This document shows, one piece after another, positions 8,653 to 17,925 of a DNA stretch of 64,000 bases (position 1 is its first letter; each line of letters starts with the position of its first letter). A program made the position numbers and the translations under genes. Source of the stretch: Bacillus sp. SD088 (GTDB lineage Bacteria > Bacillota > Bacilli > Bacillales > Bacillaceae_C); contig NZ_JADIJK010000010.1 in the NCBI RefSeq assembly GCF_017355205.1, positions 62,001-126,000 on the forward strand, given 5' to 3'. Under the pieces are notes generated by a model. That model was not told the origin of the DNA, did no database searches, and was given only the letters and a program-made list of their open reading frames with translations.

Positions 8653-9345
8653 CTAAATCTCACCGATCCTCTCAGCTGTTTTTATGGAAAGGAATAAACT
8701 TAGTGTCCCAATTAAACATAATATTGTTATGATAAGCTCATAATTAAAATGGAAAATGGAGGAAAGATTTGGTATATTCATCGCGACTATTGCACAGATG
8801 ATGGTTGAAACTGTTGCTCTTTTCCATATTGCAAAGAAAAAGAGCGGGATAAAACTAATGAGCACATTACTAAGTGATCCAACAATCATACCACTCAAGT
8901 AATTTACGATATTTGCTCCTGTTATCGAAAAATGGATAATCGGCCACACTTGGTTAAACAAATAAATTGCCACACCTGTCAATAGAAAGGAGACGATGTT
9001 CGTCACAAAGATGAAAAGAGCAATAAACAGTGCCTTTGCCAAAAAAAGTTTTCTTCTGCTAATTGGGTATCCGAAGGAAAGTGTAATGGTTTTATTTTTA
9101 TATTCCTCTATGAAAACCTGAGTGATTAGCGATGCCCCAAACAGAACTAACCCCCTTTGGATGGATTCGGTCAATTGAAATAGAGAAGCAAAGTTCTGAC
9201 CAAAATCAGCACTGACCATTTTTATAAAAAACATTGGTAAAAACATAAGAATAAACCAATAGATGGCAACCTCACCTAAAATGGATTTTTGCTTTAATTT
9301 CCCCCATTCCAGTTTTACAAGTTTACTCAATCGTGCCACCCCCAT
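8653..9345 (-). CDS. ABC-2 type transporter permease (YcbO/BcrB-like)
   Basis: A 230-residue membrane subunit with about six hydrophobic segments, starting with a short cytoplasmic lead (LVKLEWGKLKQKSILGEV) and containing the conserved IEEYKNKTITLSFGYPISRRKLFLAK loop pattern of ABC-2 permeases of the bacitracin/lantibiotic immunity type. Its start overlaps the end of the ATPase gene by 23 bases, indicating translational coupling. With the neighbouring kinase and regulator it forms a four-gene module sized and ordered like B. subtilis ycbLMNO. The ligand is unknown. Confidence 0.8.
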   Translation of the reverse strand: MGVARLSKLVKLEWGKLKQKSILGEVAIYWFILMFLPMFFIKMVSADFGQNFASLFQLTESIQRGLVLFGASLITQVFIEEYKNKTITLSFGYPISRRKLFLAKALFIALFIFVTNIVSFLLTGVAIYLFNQVWPIIHFSITGANIVNYLSGMIVGSLSNVLISFIPLFFFAIWKRATVSTIICAIVAMNIPNLSSIFHFNYELIITILCLIGTLSLFLSIKTAERIGEI

Positions 9346-10246
9346 TAATTTGCTTATAAAAATAGTCTTCCAACGAATTCTTATGTTTTTGGATTTCTTC
9401 TATCCCTATCCCCTGTAAGACTAGCATCTTGGAAATGGCATTTGGTGATTGTGTCCAATCATAGATTCGAATTTTATTATCTTGGATGATTTTCATATTG
9501 GAAATTTGTAGTTCACTTTCAAGTAAATAAACGGTTTTTTCGATATCTGTCGTTACAAGCTCAATATAATCGGTTTGTTGCTTTCGAATATCTGCTAAAG
9601 CGACCTCATTCACTAACTTACCATTGTTCACAACACCGATTCTGTCGACAACTTGTTCCATTTCACCTAAAATATGACTTGAAAGCAGAAAGGTAATTTC
9701 GTAATTTTTATTAAGCATAAGAATTAAATCACGAACATCCTTAATTCCAATAGGATCCAACCCATTAGTTGGTTCATCTAAAACAATGAGTTCAGGCTTC
9801 GTAATGATCGCTCTGGCAATGCCTAATCGCTGCTTCATTCCGAGTGAAAAGCTTTTCACTTGCTTCTTTTCCATCCCCGTTAAATGAACCAAATCCAAAG
9901 CTTCCTTTATGGCTTTATGATCGTAAAATCCTAAATATTCACAATGAAGGCTTATATTTTCACATGCTGTTAAATGCTCAAAAAAGATTGGATATTCAAT
10001 AATACTTCCGACTCGTTTTAAAACGGACTTTGACTTTTCTGTAAACGTGCTGCCAAATAATTCTATTTCTCCACTTGTGGGAATCATTAATCCAGTAAGC
10101 ATTTTCATAATGGTTGTTTTTCCTACTCCATTTTGTCCAAGGAAACCATATATTTCTCCCTTTTTAATATGAAGATTGATATCAGAAACGAGTTCTCTAC
10201 CATTAACTTTTTTGGTTAGCCCCCTCGTTCGAATGATGTCATGCAT
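9323..10246 (-). CDS. ABC transporter ATP-binding protein (YcbN/BcrA-like)
   Basis: ATPase of the adjacent exporter, 307 residues from the chosen start. Walker A is GQNGVGKTT (residue ~38), the signature is SFSLGMKQRLGIARA, Walker B is LIVLDEPTNGLD, and the switch His lies in LLSSHILGEME. A C-terminal extension of about 90 residues is typical of BcrA-like proteins. The frame stays open 17 codons further upstream, but GGGAGG seven bases before the ATG at 10246 and the start MHDIIRTRGLTKK fit the family, so I chose it. Confidence 0.88.
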   Translation of the reverse strand: MHDIIRTRGLTKKVNGRELVSDINLHIKKGEIYGFLGQNGVGKTTIMKMLTGLMIPTSGEIELFGSTFTEKSKSVLKRVGSIIEYPIFFEHLTACENISLHCEYLGFYDHKAIKEALDLVHLTGMEKKQVKSFSLGMKQRLGIARAIITKPELIVLDEPTNGLDPIGIKDVRDLILMLNKNYEITFLLSSHILGEMEQVVDRIGVVNNGKLVNEVALADIRKQQTDYIELVTTDIEKTVYLLESELQISNMKIIQDNKIRIYDWTQSPNAISKMLVLQGIGIEEIQKHKNSLEDYFYKQINGGGTIE

Positions 10247-10371
10247 TTTTTTGCCTCCCTTGCTATCTACATTTATCATAAGGAGCAGCTCTCTCATTTT
10301 TCTTTCTTATTCCTTACAAATTTCTTACATGCCTATTAATCGTTAAGGGAGGCCGAACTGAATATCTCCTC

Positions 10372-11307
10372 TTAATACATAATCCGTTTAAATACACAAG
10401 TAAAGACCGTCTTTTTATACGGTTTACTTTTTAACTGAATAGAACCCTTCATAGCCTCTGTCAATCGTTTTGTAATACTTAACCCAAGACCACTGCCTAA
10501 AAATTGTGGATTTCTTGCATCATCTAACGTATATAACCGATCAAATACTCGATCCTGATGTACCTCGGTTATTCCTTTTCCTTTATCCCAAATATCGATT
10601 GCGATGTATTTTCTATCTTCTCGTAGTGTTAAACCAAGCACCCCCCCATCACTTCCATACCGAATAGCGTTGGAAATTAAATTACTAAGTATGCGATTTA
10701 GCGCCTCTTCGTTCCCCAAAATATAATAACGTTCTTCGGGAATCTCAAGCTCCACATGAAGGTCTTTTGCTTGCAACGATTCAAAAAATTCCAACACATT
10801 TTTCCGACAAATTTCATTGATCGCTATTCTACTCAGAGGAATTGCATAATCATCCGCTTCTATTTTCACAAGATCAAAAAATTTATTCATTAAAGCTATT
10901 ATACTTAGCGTTTTTTGATGAAGACGGAGAATGATCTCACTCCGCTCTTTCTCAGTCATCTTATGATTTAGTTTTAATTTTTCTCCATAACCCAAAATAA
11001 CGGTTAGCGGTGTTTTCATATCATGTGACATATTGGAGAGCATTTTTCGTAAACTCTCTTTTGATTTTGAATAATCTGCCCTTACTTTTTGGTTATAATC
11101 TAAAAGACGATTGATTTGAATCAGAAACAGTTGGATATTTTTTTCATCTGTTCGAATAAACACTTTCTCTGCTGACTCTCGACTCACAATATCAGCTAAT
11201 GTTTCATTTATTTCATGAAGATTTTGATCCAATTTCCTTCGGGAAAGATATTGCCATCCATTAATAGTCACTAATATCACTCCAACCATACTAAGAACAA
11301 GGACCAT
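10372..11307 (-). CDS. Sensor histidine kinase (YcbM-like)
   Basis: A 311-residue kinase with a single N-terminal transmembrane segment (VLSMVGVILVTINGW), a coiled linker, the H-box MLSNMSHDMKTPLTVILGY (phospho-His near residue 95), N-box NLISNAIRYG, G1 DKGKGI and G2 GSGLGLSI. With almost no extracellular part it resembles intramembrane-sensing kinases that work with ABC exporters. It sits three bases downstream of the response regulator gene and upstream of the exporter genes, consistent with control of drug or lantibiotic resistance. Confidence 0.87.
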   Translation of the reverse strand: MVLVLSMVGVILVTINGWQYLSRRKLDQNLHEINETLADIVSRESAEKVFIRTDEKNIQLFLIQINRLLDYNQKVRADYSKSKESLRKMLSNMSHDMKTPLTVILGYGEKLKLNHKMTEKERSEIILRLHQKTLSIIALMNKFFDLVKIEADDYAIPLSRIAINEICRKNVLEFFESLQAKDLHVELEIPEERYYILGNEEALNRILSNLISNAIRYGSDGGVLGLTLREDRKYIAIDIWDKGKGITEVHQDRVFDRLYTLDDARNPQFLGSGLGLSITKRLTEAMKGSIQLKSKPYKKTVFTCVFKRIMY

Positions 11308-11310
11308 ATA

Positions 11311-12003
11311 CTATTCACCTAACTTATATCCGATTCCCCAAATCGTCTGAATATAATTTGGATTAGACGGATCGTCTTCAATTTTTTCTCGAAGTCTTCT
11401 GATATGTACATTAATCACATTTTCATTTCCATAATAGTCAGCTTCCCAAATAAAATGATAAATTTGTTCCTTTGTAAACACTCTACTTTGATTTTTCATA
11501 AAGAGCTTTAGCGTATGGAACTCCTTTGATGTAAGCTGAACGGATTTATCCTTGATTTGTGCAGAAAAGGTATTAAGATCGAGCGACAGCTCCTTATATT
11601 GAAGGTGCGTAGTTTTTGGTTGAGTCTCTGTTGGAATATATTGCGTTGCCCTCCGAATAGCAGCATGTACCCTTGCTGTCAGTTCTATCATGGAAAAAGG
11701 CTTGCTTATATAATCGTCAGCTCCAAATCCGAGCCCTAATGCTTTATCAATGTCACTCCCTTTTGCTGAAATAATCAAAACAGGCATTAAGCTCGTTGAT
11801 CTTATCTGTTTTAAAAAGTCGATTCCGCTTAGTTTAGGAAGCATTAAATCGAGCAAGATTAAATCTATTTTATTTTTTCCAAGAAGAGCTAAAGCCTCTT
11901 CTCCGTCAAAGGCAGTCAATACTGTAAAATTTTCCTCTTCTAAATGACTGCTAACCAACTTACTTATCTCTAGGTCATCTTCTACAAGTAGAATATTCTG
12001 CAT
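11311..12003 (-). CDS. OmpR-family response regulator (YcbL-like)
   Basis: A 230-residue regulator. Receiver domain: acidic pocket LLVEDD, phospho-acceptor Asp in LILLDLMLPKLSG (near residue 53), ISAKGSD threonine/serine switch, and KPFSMIEL lysine. The winged-helix DNA-binding domain follows from about residue 128 (LTSKEFHTLKLFMKN, NVINVHIRRLREKIEDD, IWGIGYKLGE). First gene of the kinase/ABC module; likely activates the exporter genes in response to a peptide or drug. Confidence 0.9.
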   Translation of the reverse strand: MQNILLVEDDLEISKLVSSHLEEENFTVLTAFDGEEALALLGKNKIDLILLDLMLPKLSGIDFLKQIRSTSLMPVLIISAKGSDIDKALGLGFGADDYISKPFSMIELTARVHAAIRRATQYIPTETQPKTTHLQYKELSLDLNTFSAQIKDKSVQLTSKEFHTLKLFMKNQSRVFTKEQIYHFIWEADYYGNENVINVHIRRLREKIEDDPSNPNYIQTIWGIGYKLGE

Positions 12004-12060
12004 GTTCTCACATCCGATCTTTACTTAATACCACTGGTCACTCTCGCATAATCCCCAAAA

Positions 12061-12176
12061 AAGCTGGAACAAAAAGTACCAAAGAAAAAACTAACTCCTT
12101 GGTGCATATCTACCTATATTTCCTCCGCTAAGACAAGGCATTGTTTTTCCTTGGAGCTTAATATGTCCCAACCTCT
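12061..12176. repeat. Intergenic repeat family A, diverged copy
   Basis: Shortened copy of the family best preserved at 52872-53006: AAGCTGGAACAAAAAGTACC at the left, GGTGCATAT and TTCCTCCGCTAAGAC in the middle, and TTGGAGCTTAATATGTCCCA then ACCTC at the right. The ends are complementary to each other. It fills most of the gap between the response regulator and the glycosylase gene. Confidence 0.6.
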
Positions 12177-12252
12177 TTTGATAAAACATCTATATTTGTC
12201 CCTTCCCCATTAGTCCTACTCCGTTTAAAGGGAAGAGAAGGTTTTGCCGCCA

Positions 12253-13134
12253 TCACTCTTCCTGTGGCTCGATGCTTCTCCATAAGTAAAGAGTGGCATA
12301 GCTCAGATACGGTTCCCATTCTCGACTGTACTCCAACATTTCTTCTTTTGTCGGTTTATGCTCAAGAGTAAATAATTTTTTAATCGCATTTTGAATGCCG
12401 ATATCAGCAATAGGAAAAAGGTTCGGTCTACCCAAAGCCGAAAGTAAAAAAGATTGAGCTGTCCATGGGCCAACACCGCGAATTTTCACCAATTCTTGCT
12501 TAATCTCTTCATCCGAAAGCTTGGCTAATTCTGATAAATTGATTGTTTTGTTTGCCAGTTTCTGGGCCAGTCCAATCACATATTCAGCTTTTCTCTGACT
12601 GAATTTTAAAGCTCTTAATTGTTCAGGCTCCAGTTGTGCGATCGTCTCGGAGGTTGGATAGAAAGGAACCCCATCAATTTGAAAACCAAATGTTTTCACA
12701 AATTCTGTTGTTAAGCGAATGGCAAATTTCATATGTATCTGTTGATGGATCATTGCTTTCACTAATGTTGTATAGGGTGCAAAGTCCAATGTAATCGGAG
12801 TCCCATGATGAACAATAAAAACGTCTTTTAAAGTGGTGTTTAAAAAATGTGCATGGATATCTTTTAACGAAATATTCCATTGAAAGATCGTAAAAATTCT
12901 TTCTAACACTTTTTCTTTTGTTTTTTCTTGAAGTCCGCTTACAAGAAATGCAGGTTGATCTGTTGTACCAATCGCTTGCACAGTGGCTACTTCAGGTTTC
13001 TCTCCATAAATTGGCACTTGGATCAATCTTTCCAGTCGATTCAATTGGTTCAAAGGATCAATTGCTAATCGGCTTAAAGCTAAATCAAAGTCATAAGGAC
13101 CGGTAATCTCAATTTTTTCTTTCCACATGTACAA
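12253..13134 (-). CDS. DNA-3-methyladenine glycosylase II (AlkA/YfjP type)
   Basis: Base-excision repair enzyme removing alkylated purines, 293 residues. The HhH-GPD fold is clear: a hairpin LVKIRGVGPWTAQSFLL near residue 205 and the catalytic Asp in LFPIADIGIQNAI about 25 residues later. The N-terminal AlkA-like domain (GPYDFDLALSRLAID) is present. Start MYMWKEK is close to other in-frame Met codons and could be two codons later. It lies beside pdaA, as yfjP does in the B. subtilis region. Confidence 0.88.
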   Translation of the reverse strand: MYMWKEKIEITGPYDFDLALSRLAIDPLNQLNRLERLIQVPIYGEKPEVATVQAIGTTDQPAFLVSGLQEKTKEKVLERIFTIFQWNISLKDIHAHFLNTTLKDVFIVHHGTPITLDFAPYTTLVKAMIHQQIHMKFAIRLTTEFVKTFGFQIDGVPFYPTSETIAQLEPEQLRALKFSQRKAEYVIGLAQKLANKTINLSELAKLSDEEIKQELVKIRGVGPWTAQSFLLSALGRPNLFPIADIGIQNAIKKLFTLEHKPTKEEMLEYSREWEPYLSYATLYLWRSIEPQEE

Positions 13135-13208
13135 AACCCCAACTAAGAAATATTTTCTTTAGTATACCATACGTAAAAAGTCAATAAACCGCACCGTTAA
13201 CTACAATG

Positions 13209-13241
13209 CAAAAAGGCCATCCAAATTATTGGATTGGCCTG
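13209..13241 (-). terminator. Terminator after pdaA
   Basis: A 12-bp stem with one mismatch: AGGCCAATCCAA and its partner in GGATGGCCT, followed on the minus strand by a T5 run. It lies directly downstream of the pdaA stop codon. Confidence 0.7.
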
Positions 13242-13253
13242 TAAAGCTAGTCC

Positions 13254-14051
13254 TCACATCGTCAGGGCTGGGTTTTTAATTTGTTCTTTCATGACAAAAT
13301 CGTCTAAGCTTTTGAAAGTGTAACCTTGCTTTTTTAAGTCTTGGATCACTTTTTCAAGGGCTTCTGCATTGTCCTTTGAAACGGTGTGAAGAAGTAAAAC
13401 TGCTCCAGGATGAACTTGCGCTAAAATCTGGTGATGTGCATACTTCCAACCTTTTTGATGATCTACTTCCCAGTCTTTATAAGCAAGTGACCATAAAACA
13501 TGGGTGTATCCCGCTTCTTGAGCTACTTTTAATGTACGCTCACTTAAAATCCCTCTTGGTGGACGCAGATATTGCATTCCTTTTTGCCCTGTGATTCGTT
13601 CGGTTTCTTTTTTTACTTTTTCTAGTTCTTGCTTAATTTTTGGTACACTCATTTGTGTTAAATCCGGATGGCTCCATGAGTGATTTCCGACTATATGCCC
13701 CTCGTTCACCATCCGTTTTGTGAGATCTGGGGCTGATCTTACATAATGACCTGTCACAAAAAAAGTTGCCGGCACTTTTTCTTTTTTCAATACATCGAGA
13801 ATTTGCTTGGTGTATCCATTTTCATAGCCATTATCAAAGGTTAAATATAAGGTTTTATCATTAGGATTTCCTTTATAAAAAGCACCATACTTTTCAAGTA
13901 CAGCTTCATATTCTTGTCCAGCATCTGCTTGTTCTCCATTCCTTGCTTTCTTAAATCCCCAATGAATGGCTTTATTCGAAATGGCAGCTGCGGAACCCAC
14001 AAAGCCAAATAGCAAGAAGAAGATAAAGCCGATCTTTATCATTTTTTTCAT
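13254..14051 (-). CDS. pdaA: Delta-lactam-biosynthetic de-N-acetylase PdaA
   Basis: Polysaccharide deacetylase that removes the N-acetyl group from muramic residues, allowing muramic delta-lactam formation in the spore cortex. Signal-like helix at the N-terminus (MIKIGFIFFLLFGFVGSAAA), then the NodB domain: motif 1 TFDNGYENGY (PdaA has Asn where most deacetylases have a second Asp), motif 2 VGNHSWSHPD, motif 3 LRPPRGI, motif 4 WSLAYKDW and motif 5 ILAQVHPGAVLLLHTV. Start ATG at 14051 is preceded by GAAAGGAG; the longer frame is not needed. Implies a spore former. Confidence 0.93.
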   Translation of the reverse strand: MKKMIKIGFIFFLLFGFVGSAAAISNKAIHWGFKKARNGEQADAGQEYEAVLEKYGAFYKGNPNDKTLYLTFDNGYENGYTKQILDVLKKEKVPATFFVTGHYVRSAPDLTKRMVNEGHIVGNHSWSHPDLTQMSVPKIKQELEKVKKETERITGQKGMQYLRPPRGILSERTLKVAQEAGYTHVLWSLAYKDWEVDHQKGWKYAHHQILAQVHPGAVLLLHTVSKDNAEALEKVIQDLKKQGYTFKSLDDFVMKEQIKNPALTM

Positions 14052-14126
14052 CTTTTTCTCCTTTCCACCTTTTTCATAGTTTTTTCTATCTGTCCACATT
14101 CATGTATGACAAAAAGAACCATTTGC

Positions 14127-14924
14127 TTAAGGTGTTGTTTGAAAGGTGAAATATAGATGATCTTGGATCGGCAGCCATGCGCCTATTTTCTGGGAGGTGA
14201 CATTTTTCACAACAATTTCGTGTTTCATTCCACGTATGACTACATACACCTCTCCATATGTGACTTCTCCTTTTTCTACAATCGCGGGGACATAAGCATT
14301 TAAATGACCGATCTTTTTCGGATTTACATTATAGACCTGCTGTTGTTTCGTTCCCGCCCCCACCATTGTTTCTAAACTTAAAGGAAGCTTTGTTTTCTTT
14401 CTTGCTTTTAATAAGATCATGTTTTGCACATCATCTGCCTGTTCAACTTTCGAGGTTAATCCACCCTTTATTCTTTTTTGAACTTGTTGGGCATAACTCA
14501 TTTGCTGGTTTGCTGTCCCTGAACTATTGTCATACGTATTCGTATTCACTTTTTGATACTGCCAGTTTGGAGTCGACTGCTCAGATTGATAATTCAGTGG
14601 AAAGGTCCCCATAAAAATAGTTGCTCGCATCCCTATGGCGAATGGAGATTTATTAATAGATGATTCATTCAGAATTTTAATTAGGTATGGATTTTCAATT
14701 GGTTCATCTGAGGATTCTAATAATTCTTTAGTGAATTCACTCGGCTTTAATTGAGGTAAATCTTCATTTTGATTTGGATTGGTATTTTCCTGTTCAATAT
14801 TAATAACAGAAGAAGGTAATTCGATGGCATCTTTTTTGGACTGTTCTTTCGCTAATGTATAAGTGCTTGGGCCACTTAATAATAAGGAAAATGCCATTCC
14901 AAAAACTAAAAAGTATTTTAACAT
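14127..14924 (-). CDS. yfkD: YfkD-like secreted protein
   Basis: A 265-residue protein with an N-terminal signal peptide (MLKYFLVFGMAFSLLLSG, cleavage likely after TYTLA), an acidic linker, and a conserved domain (NPYLIKILNESSINKSPF, IGMRATIFMGTFPLNY). This matches YfkD of Bacillus, which also lies beside the Ca2+/H+ antiporter gene. Function unknown; export to the envelope is inferred. It ends 75 bases upstream of the pdaA start, so the two may be co-transcribed. Confidence 0.8.
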   Translation of the reverse strand: MLKYFLVFGMAFSLLLSGPSTYTLAKEQSKKDAIELPSSVINIEQENTNPNQNEDLPQLKPSEFTKELLESSDEPIENPYLIKILNESSINKSPFAIGMRATIFMGTFPLNYQSEQSTPNWQYQKVNTNTYDNSSGTANQQMSYAQQVQKRIKGGLTSKVEQADDVQNMILLKARKKTKLPLSLETMVGAGTKQQQVYNVNPKKIGHLNAYVPAIVEKGEVTYGEVYVVIRGMKHEIVVKNVTSQKIGAWLPIQDHLYFTFQTTP

Positions 14925-15005
14925 AAAGGCAAACCCCTTTCTATTTTAAAAAAAGTATCATTGTTTGCCCTTATGTTTTTCAGAAAGTCTTTCATTTATC
15001 CATGA

Positions 15006-16061
15006 TTATAATAAATAAAAACCTAAAGCCATGATTAAATAGGCGGAAACAAGGGTTGCCCCTTCGAACCAATTGGATTCTCCGTCATTGGATAATACAA
15101 TATTAAGAAGAACAGCTGTCACCATCGCCACAATTTCTGGAATGGTAAAAACAAGTGGCATGGTTTCGGAGAAAAACAACGAAATCAATACCAAAATCGG
15201 TGCAACAAACATGGCAACTTGCAATGTGGAACCAACCGCAATTTCAACGGCAACATCCATTTTATTTTTAAAAGCCATTAAAACAGCGGAAGCATGTTCA
15301 GCTGCATTTCCAACAATTGCCACAATAATAACCCCAATAAAAAGTTCCGTCCAGCCAAATTGCTCACCTACTGTTTCAAAGGTATGGACAAGCTTTTCAG
15401 AAATGTACGCCACAACAAGGGTTGCCAATGCTAAAATCAGGATCGCTTTTCCTTTACTCCATTCTGGTTCTTCTGTCTCGATATTGTCTTCCGCTTCCTT
15501 CGTATGATAGACACCGCGATGGGTGACAAGCTTAAATAATAAAGCAGCGATGTATAACAATATCAAGATGATCGCAACTCCGACACTTAAAGCCATAGTT
15601 TTGGCTTCAGTTAAATTGCTACTAAATATTTCGGGTATCACGAAGGCTACAATGACAGCAAACATTAATAAACCTGAGTTATGTCTCGCATCAAACACAT
15701 TGAATTTCTGCACTTTAAATTTCAGTCCACCTATAAAAAAGGATAGACCGCCAACAAGTAACAAATTTCCAATCACAGAACCTGTTAAAGATGCAAGGAC
15801 TACTCCTATTAGGCCTGCTTTTAATGAAAAGATCGAAATGATTAATTCAACGGCATTCCCAAACGTTGCATTCAATAACCCGCCGACTCTCGGTCCTACC
15901 ACAAGGGTTAAGCTCTCTGTTGCTCTCCCCATAAAACTAGCAAGGGCAATGATAGTTAAACAATAAATAATGAACATAAAGATCGTTGGAAAATGAAACA
16001 ACGCTCCAATGACGGATAAAGGTATACCAATAATCAACATAATAAGAAATATTTTATTCAT
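15006..16061 (-). CDS. chaA: Ca2+/H+ antiporter (CaCA/CAX family)
   Basis: Exports Ca2+ in exchange for protons. From the ATG at 16061 the protein has 351 residues with about eleven membrane segments. Both alpha repeats are present: GGLLNATFGNAVELIISIFSL with the acidic E in the first half and GNAAEHASAVLMAF with E-H in the second, the ion-binding signatures of CAX proteins. A cytoplasmic acidic loop (EAEDNIETEEPEW) separates the halves. GAGAGG ten bases upstream supports this start over the ATG-like codon six residues earlier. Confidence 0.92.
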   Translation of the reverse strand: MNKIFLIMLIIGIPLSVIGALFHFPTIFMFIIYCLTIIALASFMGRATESLTLVVGPRVGGLLNATFGNAVELIISIFSLKAGLIGVVLASLTGSVIGNLLLVGGLSFFIGGLKFKVQKFNVFDARHNSGLLMFAVIVAFVIPEIFSSNLTEAKTMALSVGVAIILILLYIAALLFKLVTHRGVYHTKEAEDNIETEEPEWSKGKAILILALATLVVAYISEKLVHTFETVGEQFGWTELFIGVIIVAIVGNAAEHASAVLMAFKNKMDVAVEIAVGSTLQVAMFVAPILVLISLFFSETMPLVFTIPEIVAMVTAVLLNIVLSNDGESNWFEGATLVSAYLIMALGFYLL

Positions 16062-16173
16062 GATGCCAAATCCTCTCAATGAAATAATTTTGTTCTCTTA
16101 TTATGTCCATATCTATCCGTTTATTTCAGCTCACGATGCTGAAAAGCTTCTCTATTGCGATGAAGGCTTGTGC

Positions 16174-17022
16174 TTAGTGATCATCATCTGCTATTAAAGA
16201 GTTCAGTTCTCCTCCAACCATAATAATGATTGCGGAAAGATAGAACCATAACATCATAACAATAATCGCTCCTAGGCTTCCATATGTAGAGGTGTAGTTT
16301 CCAAATTCAGATACATAGTAGGAAAAACCGAAGGAAACAATAATCCACCCAACGCTAGCGAATAGCGCCCCTGGTGCTGCTGTCTTGAATTTCACCTTTG
16401 TACTTGGTGCGAGTAAATAAATAATGAAAAAGACAAGGAATAAAATAATCGGAGTTAAGGTCCAACGAATAATGCCCCAAATCTTTAAAAATTCGTTCGA
16501 AAAGCCGAGGCTAGAAAACACAAACACTCCTAATTGTTTGCCAAAAACGGGGACCAATAACGCAAGCAAAAATACAAAAATCATTGCCAATGTCAATATA
16601 ACGGCCAAACCTCTAGCTAAAATAAACGGTCTTCCCTCTTCCACATTATAAGCACGATTTAAAGAACGCATAAGTCCATTCATTCCATTGGAGGCAGACC
16701 AAATCGTCCCAATAATCCCGATCGATAAAAGCCCGCCACTTCGATTATCCATCACTTCATTCAGCGTACTACGAATCATATTAAACGTCTCTTCGGGTGC
16801 AAAGCCTTTGATCATATTGAACAGATCATCCTGACTCAATGGTGTATAAGGCAAAAGGGTTGCCACAAAAATTAATAAAGGGAATAAAGATAACAAAAAG
16901 AAGTATGCCAGTTGTGCAGCCATCCCAGTTACATCATTATCCATAATTTTCACTATTAATCGTTTGATAAATTTTATAAATCTTTGGGAATCTTTGCGCA
17001 TTTTAATTTTTCTCCGCCGCAT
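16174..17022 (-). CDS. YihY/BrkB family membrane protein
   Basis: A 282-residue integral membrane protein with six hydrophobic segments and family signatures: MAAQLAYFFLLSLFPLLIF near the N-terminus, GTIWSASNGMNGLMRSLNRAYNVEEGRP in the middle and SFGFSYYVSEFGNYTSTYGSLGAIIVMMLWFY at the end (described by block, not one motif). Once annotated as ribonuclease BN, a claim since withdrawn for this family; function unknown. GGAGGTG seven bases before the ATG at 17022 fixes the start, eight codons inside the longest frame. Confidence 0.88.
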   Translation of the reverse strand: MRRRKIKMRKDSQRFIKFIKRLIVKIMDNDVTGMAAQLAYFFLLSLFPLLIFVATLLPYTPLSQDDLFNMIKGFAPEETFNMIRSTLNEVMDNRSGGLLSIGIIGTIWSASNGMNGLMRSLNRAYNVEEGRPFILARGLAVILTLAMIFVFLLALLVPVFGKQLGVFVFSSLGFSNEFLKIWGIIRWTLTPIILFLVFFIIYLLAPSTKVKFKTAAPGALFASVGWIIVSFGFSYYVSEFGNYTSTYGSLGAIIVMMLWFYLSAIIIMVGGELNSLIADDDH

Positions 17023-17209
17023 TCCATTCACCTCCATTCTATCCATTGCTGTTATTTTACCTTTTTCAAGACAAACGAAACATCCTTTTCCTCCTTATTA
17101 CTTTGTAATAGTGCATTTTAGTCCCTAAATAGGATTTCTGATATTTGACAATTTTTAAAAGAAGTGAAAAAATATGAACGATGGTACATCGGGGAAGGGA
17201 TGAAATCGA

Positions 17210-17431
17210 ATGGATTTATCACAAAACACACCAGAAAACATTGAATATATGGTCAATCAAATTGCAACAAAAATTAAAATGGTTAATGCCAGTGCCATCC
17301 AATATACAGATATGGGCATGGCAACATTTGAAGAATTGAGAGACATTTATGAAATGGTTTTGAGAAAAAACAATTTTAGTCCAGGAGAAATGCAAGCACT
17401 AGCAGAAGAATTGGGCAGGCTACGGAAATAA
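17210..17431 (+). CDS. DUF1128 family protein
   Basis: A 73-residue soluble, acidic, helical protein (ENIEYMVNQIATKIKMVNAS, FEELRDIYEMVLRKNNF, EMQALAEELGRLRK) matching the small DUF1128 family seen next to yihY-like genes in Bacilli. Function unknown. GGGAAGGGATG lies upstream of the ATG. Divergent from yihY; a family B repeat starts immediately after its stop. Confidence 0.85.
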   Translation: MDLSQNTPENIEYMVNQIATKIKMVNASAIQYTDMGMATFEELRDIYEMVLRKNNFSPGEMQALAEELGRLRK

Positions 17432-17436
17432 GAACA

Positions 17437-17580
17437 AAAGCGCAAGCGCCCGTTTAGCGACGTACAAACTTTTTAAGCTTCTGACGAGATAAAGGATACA
17501 CGGCGAAGAATGAGCCGATGTTGACTTACGCAAACAGAAGCTTAAAGTTTGCTAGTCGATGGGCGCTGGAGCTAGACGAC
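17437..17580. repeat. Intergenic repeat family B, copy 1
   Basis: Starts AAAAGCGCAAGCGCCCG and ends GGGCGCTGGAGCTAGAC. It folds on itself: GCGCCC with GGGCGC, GCGAC with GTCG, and CAAACTTT..AAGCTTCTG with CAGAAGCTTAAAGTTTG, the last a 17-bp arm with a two-base bulge. The repeat follows a gene stop codon and may act as a transcription stop, though no U-run is visible. Confidence 0.75.
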
Positions 17581-17637
17581 AAAACTCAAAGTTATAACTT
17601 ATCCACAAGCTGCAATTTTATAATTTCCTAAACGACA

Positions 17638-17842
17638 AGAAAAGCGTAAGCCGCCCGCATATCGGCGACAAGCAAATATTTTGGTCCAAAGAAAGGCGTC
17701 CTTTGCCTTTCTTTGGATCAGGTTATTATGCAGAACATCGGCCAAGCTCGCGACGTCCTGTCGCTTAGTCTGCACTAGTCATCTTGTACGATGAACTCAC
17801 ATCCTGTGAGCTTCTCGGGGCTAGACGCTGGAGCTGGATGTC
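17638..17842. repeat. Intergenic repeat family B, copy 2 with nested hairpins
   Basis: Starts GAAAAGCGTAAGCCGCCCG and ends GACGCTGGAGCTGGATGTC. It includes a 13-bp stem (TCCAAAGAAAGGC at 17685 with GCCTTTCTTTGGA at 17705), then two small hairpins, GCGACGTCCTGTCGC at 17750-17764 and CTCACATCCTGTGAG at 17796-17810, separated by CTGCACTAGTC. The same 17685 stem block recurs at 47316-47436. Confidence 0.7.
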
Positions 17843-17925
17843 GGCCGCCACATAAGCTAGTTCCCCACAAACCAAGAACTTTACAATTTCCTAAAACCAG
17901 AAACAAAGGCTTCTTTTTTTAATGA

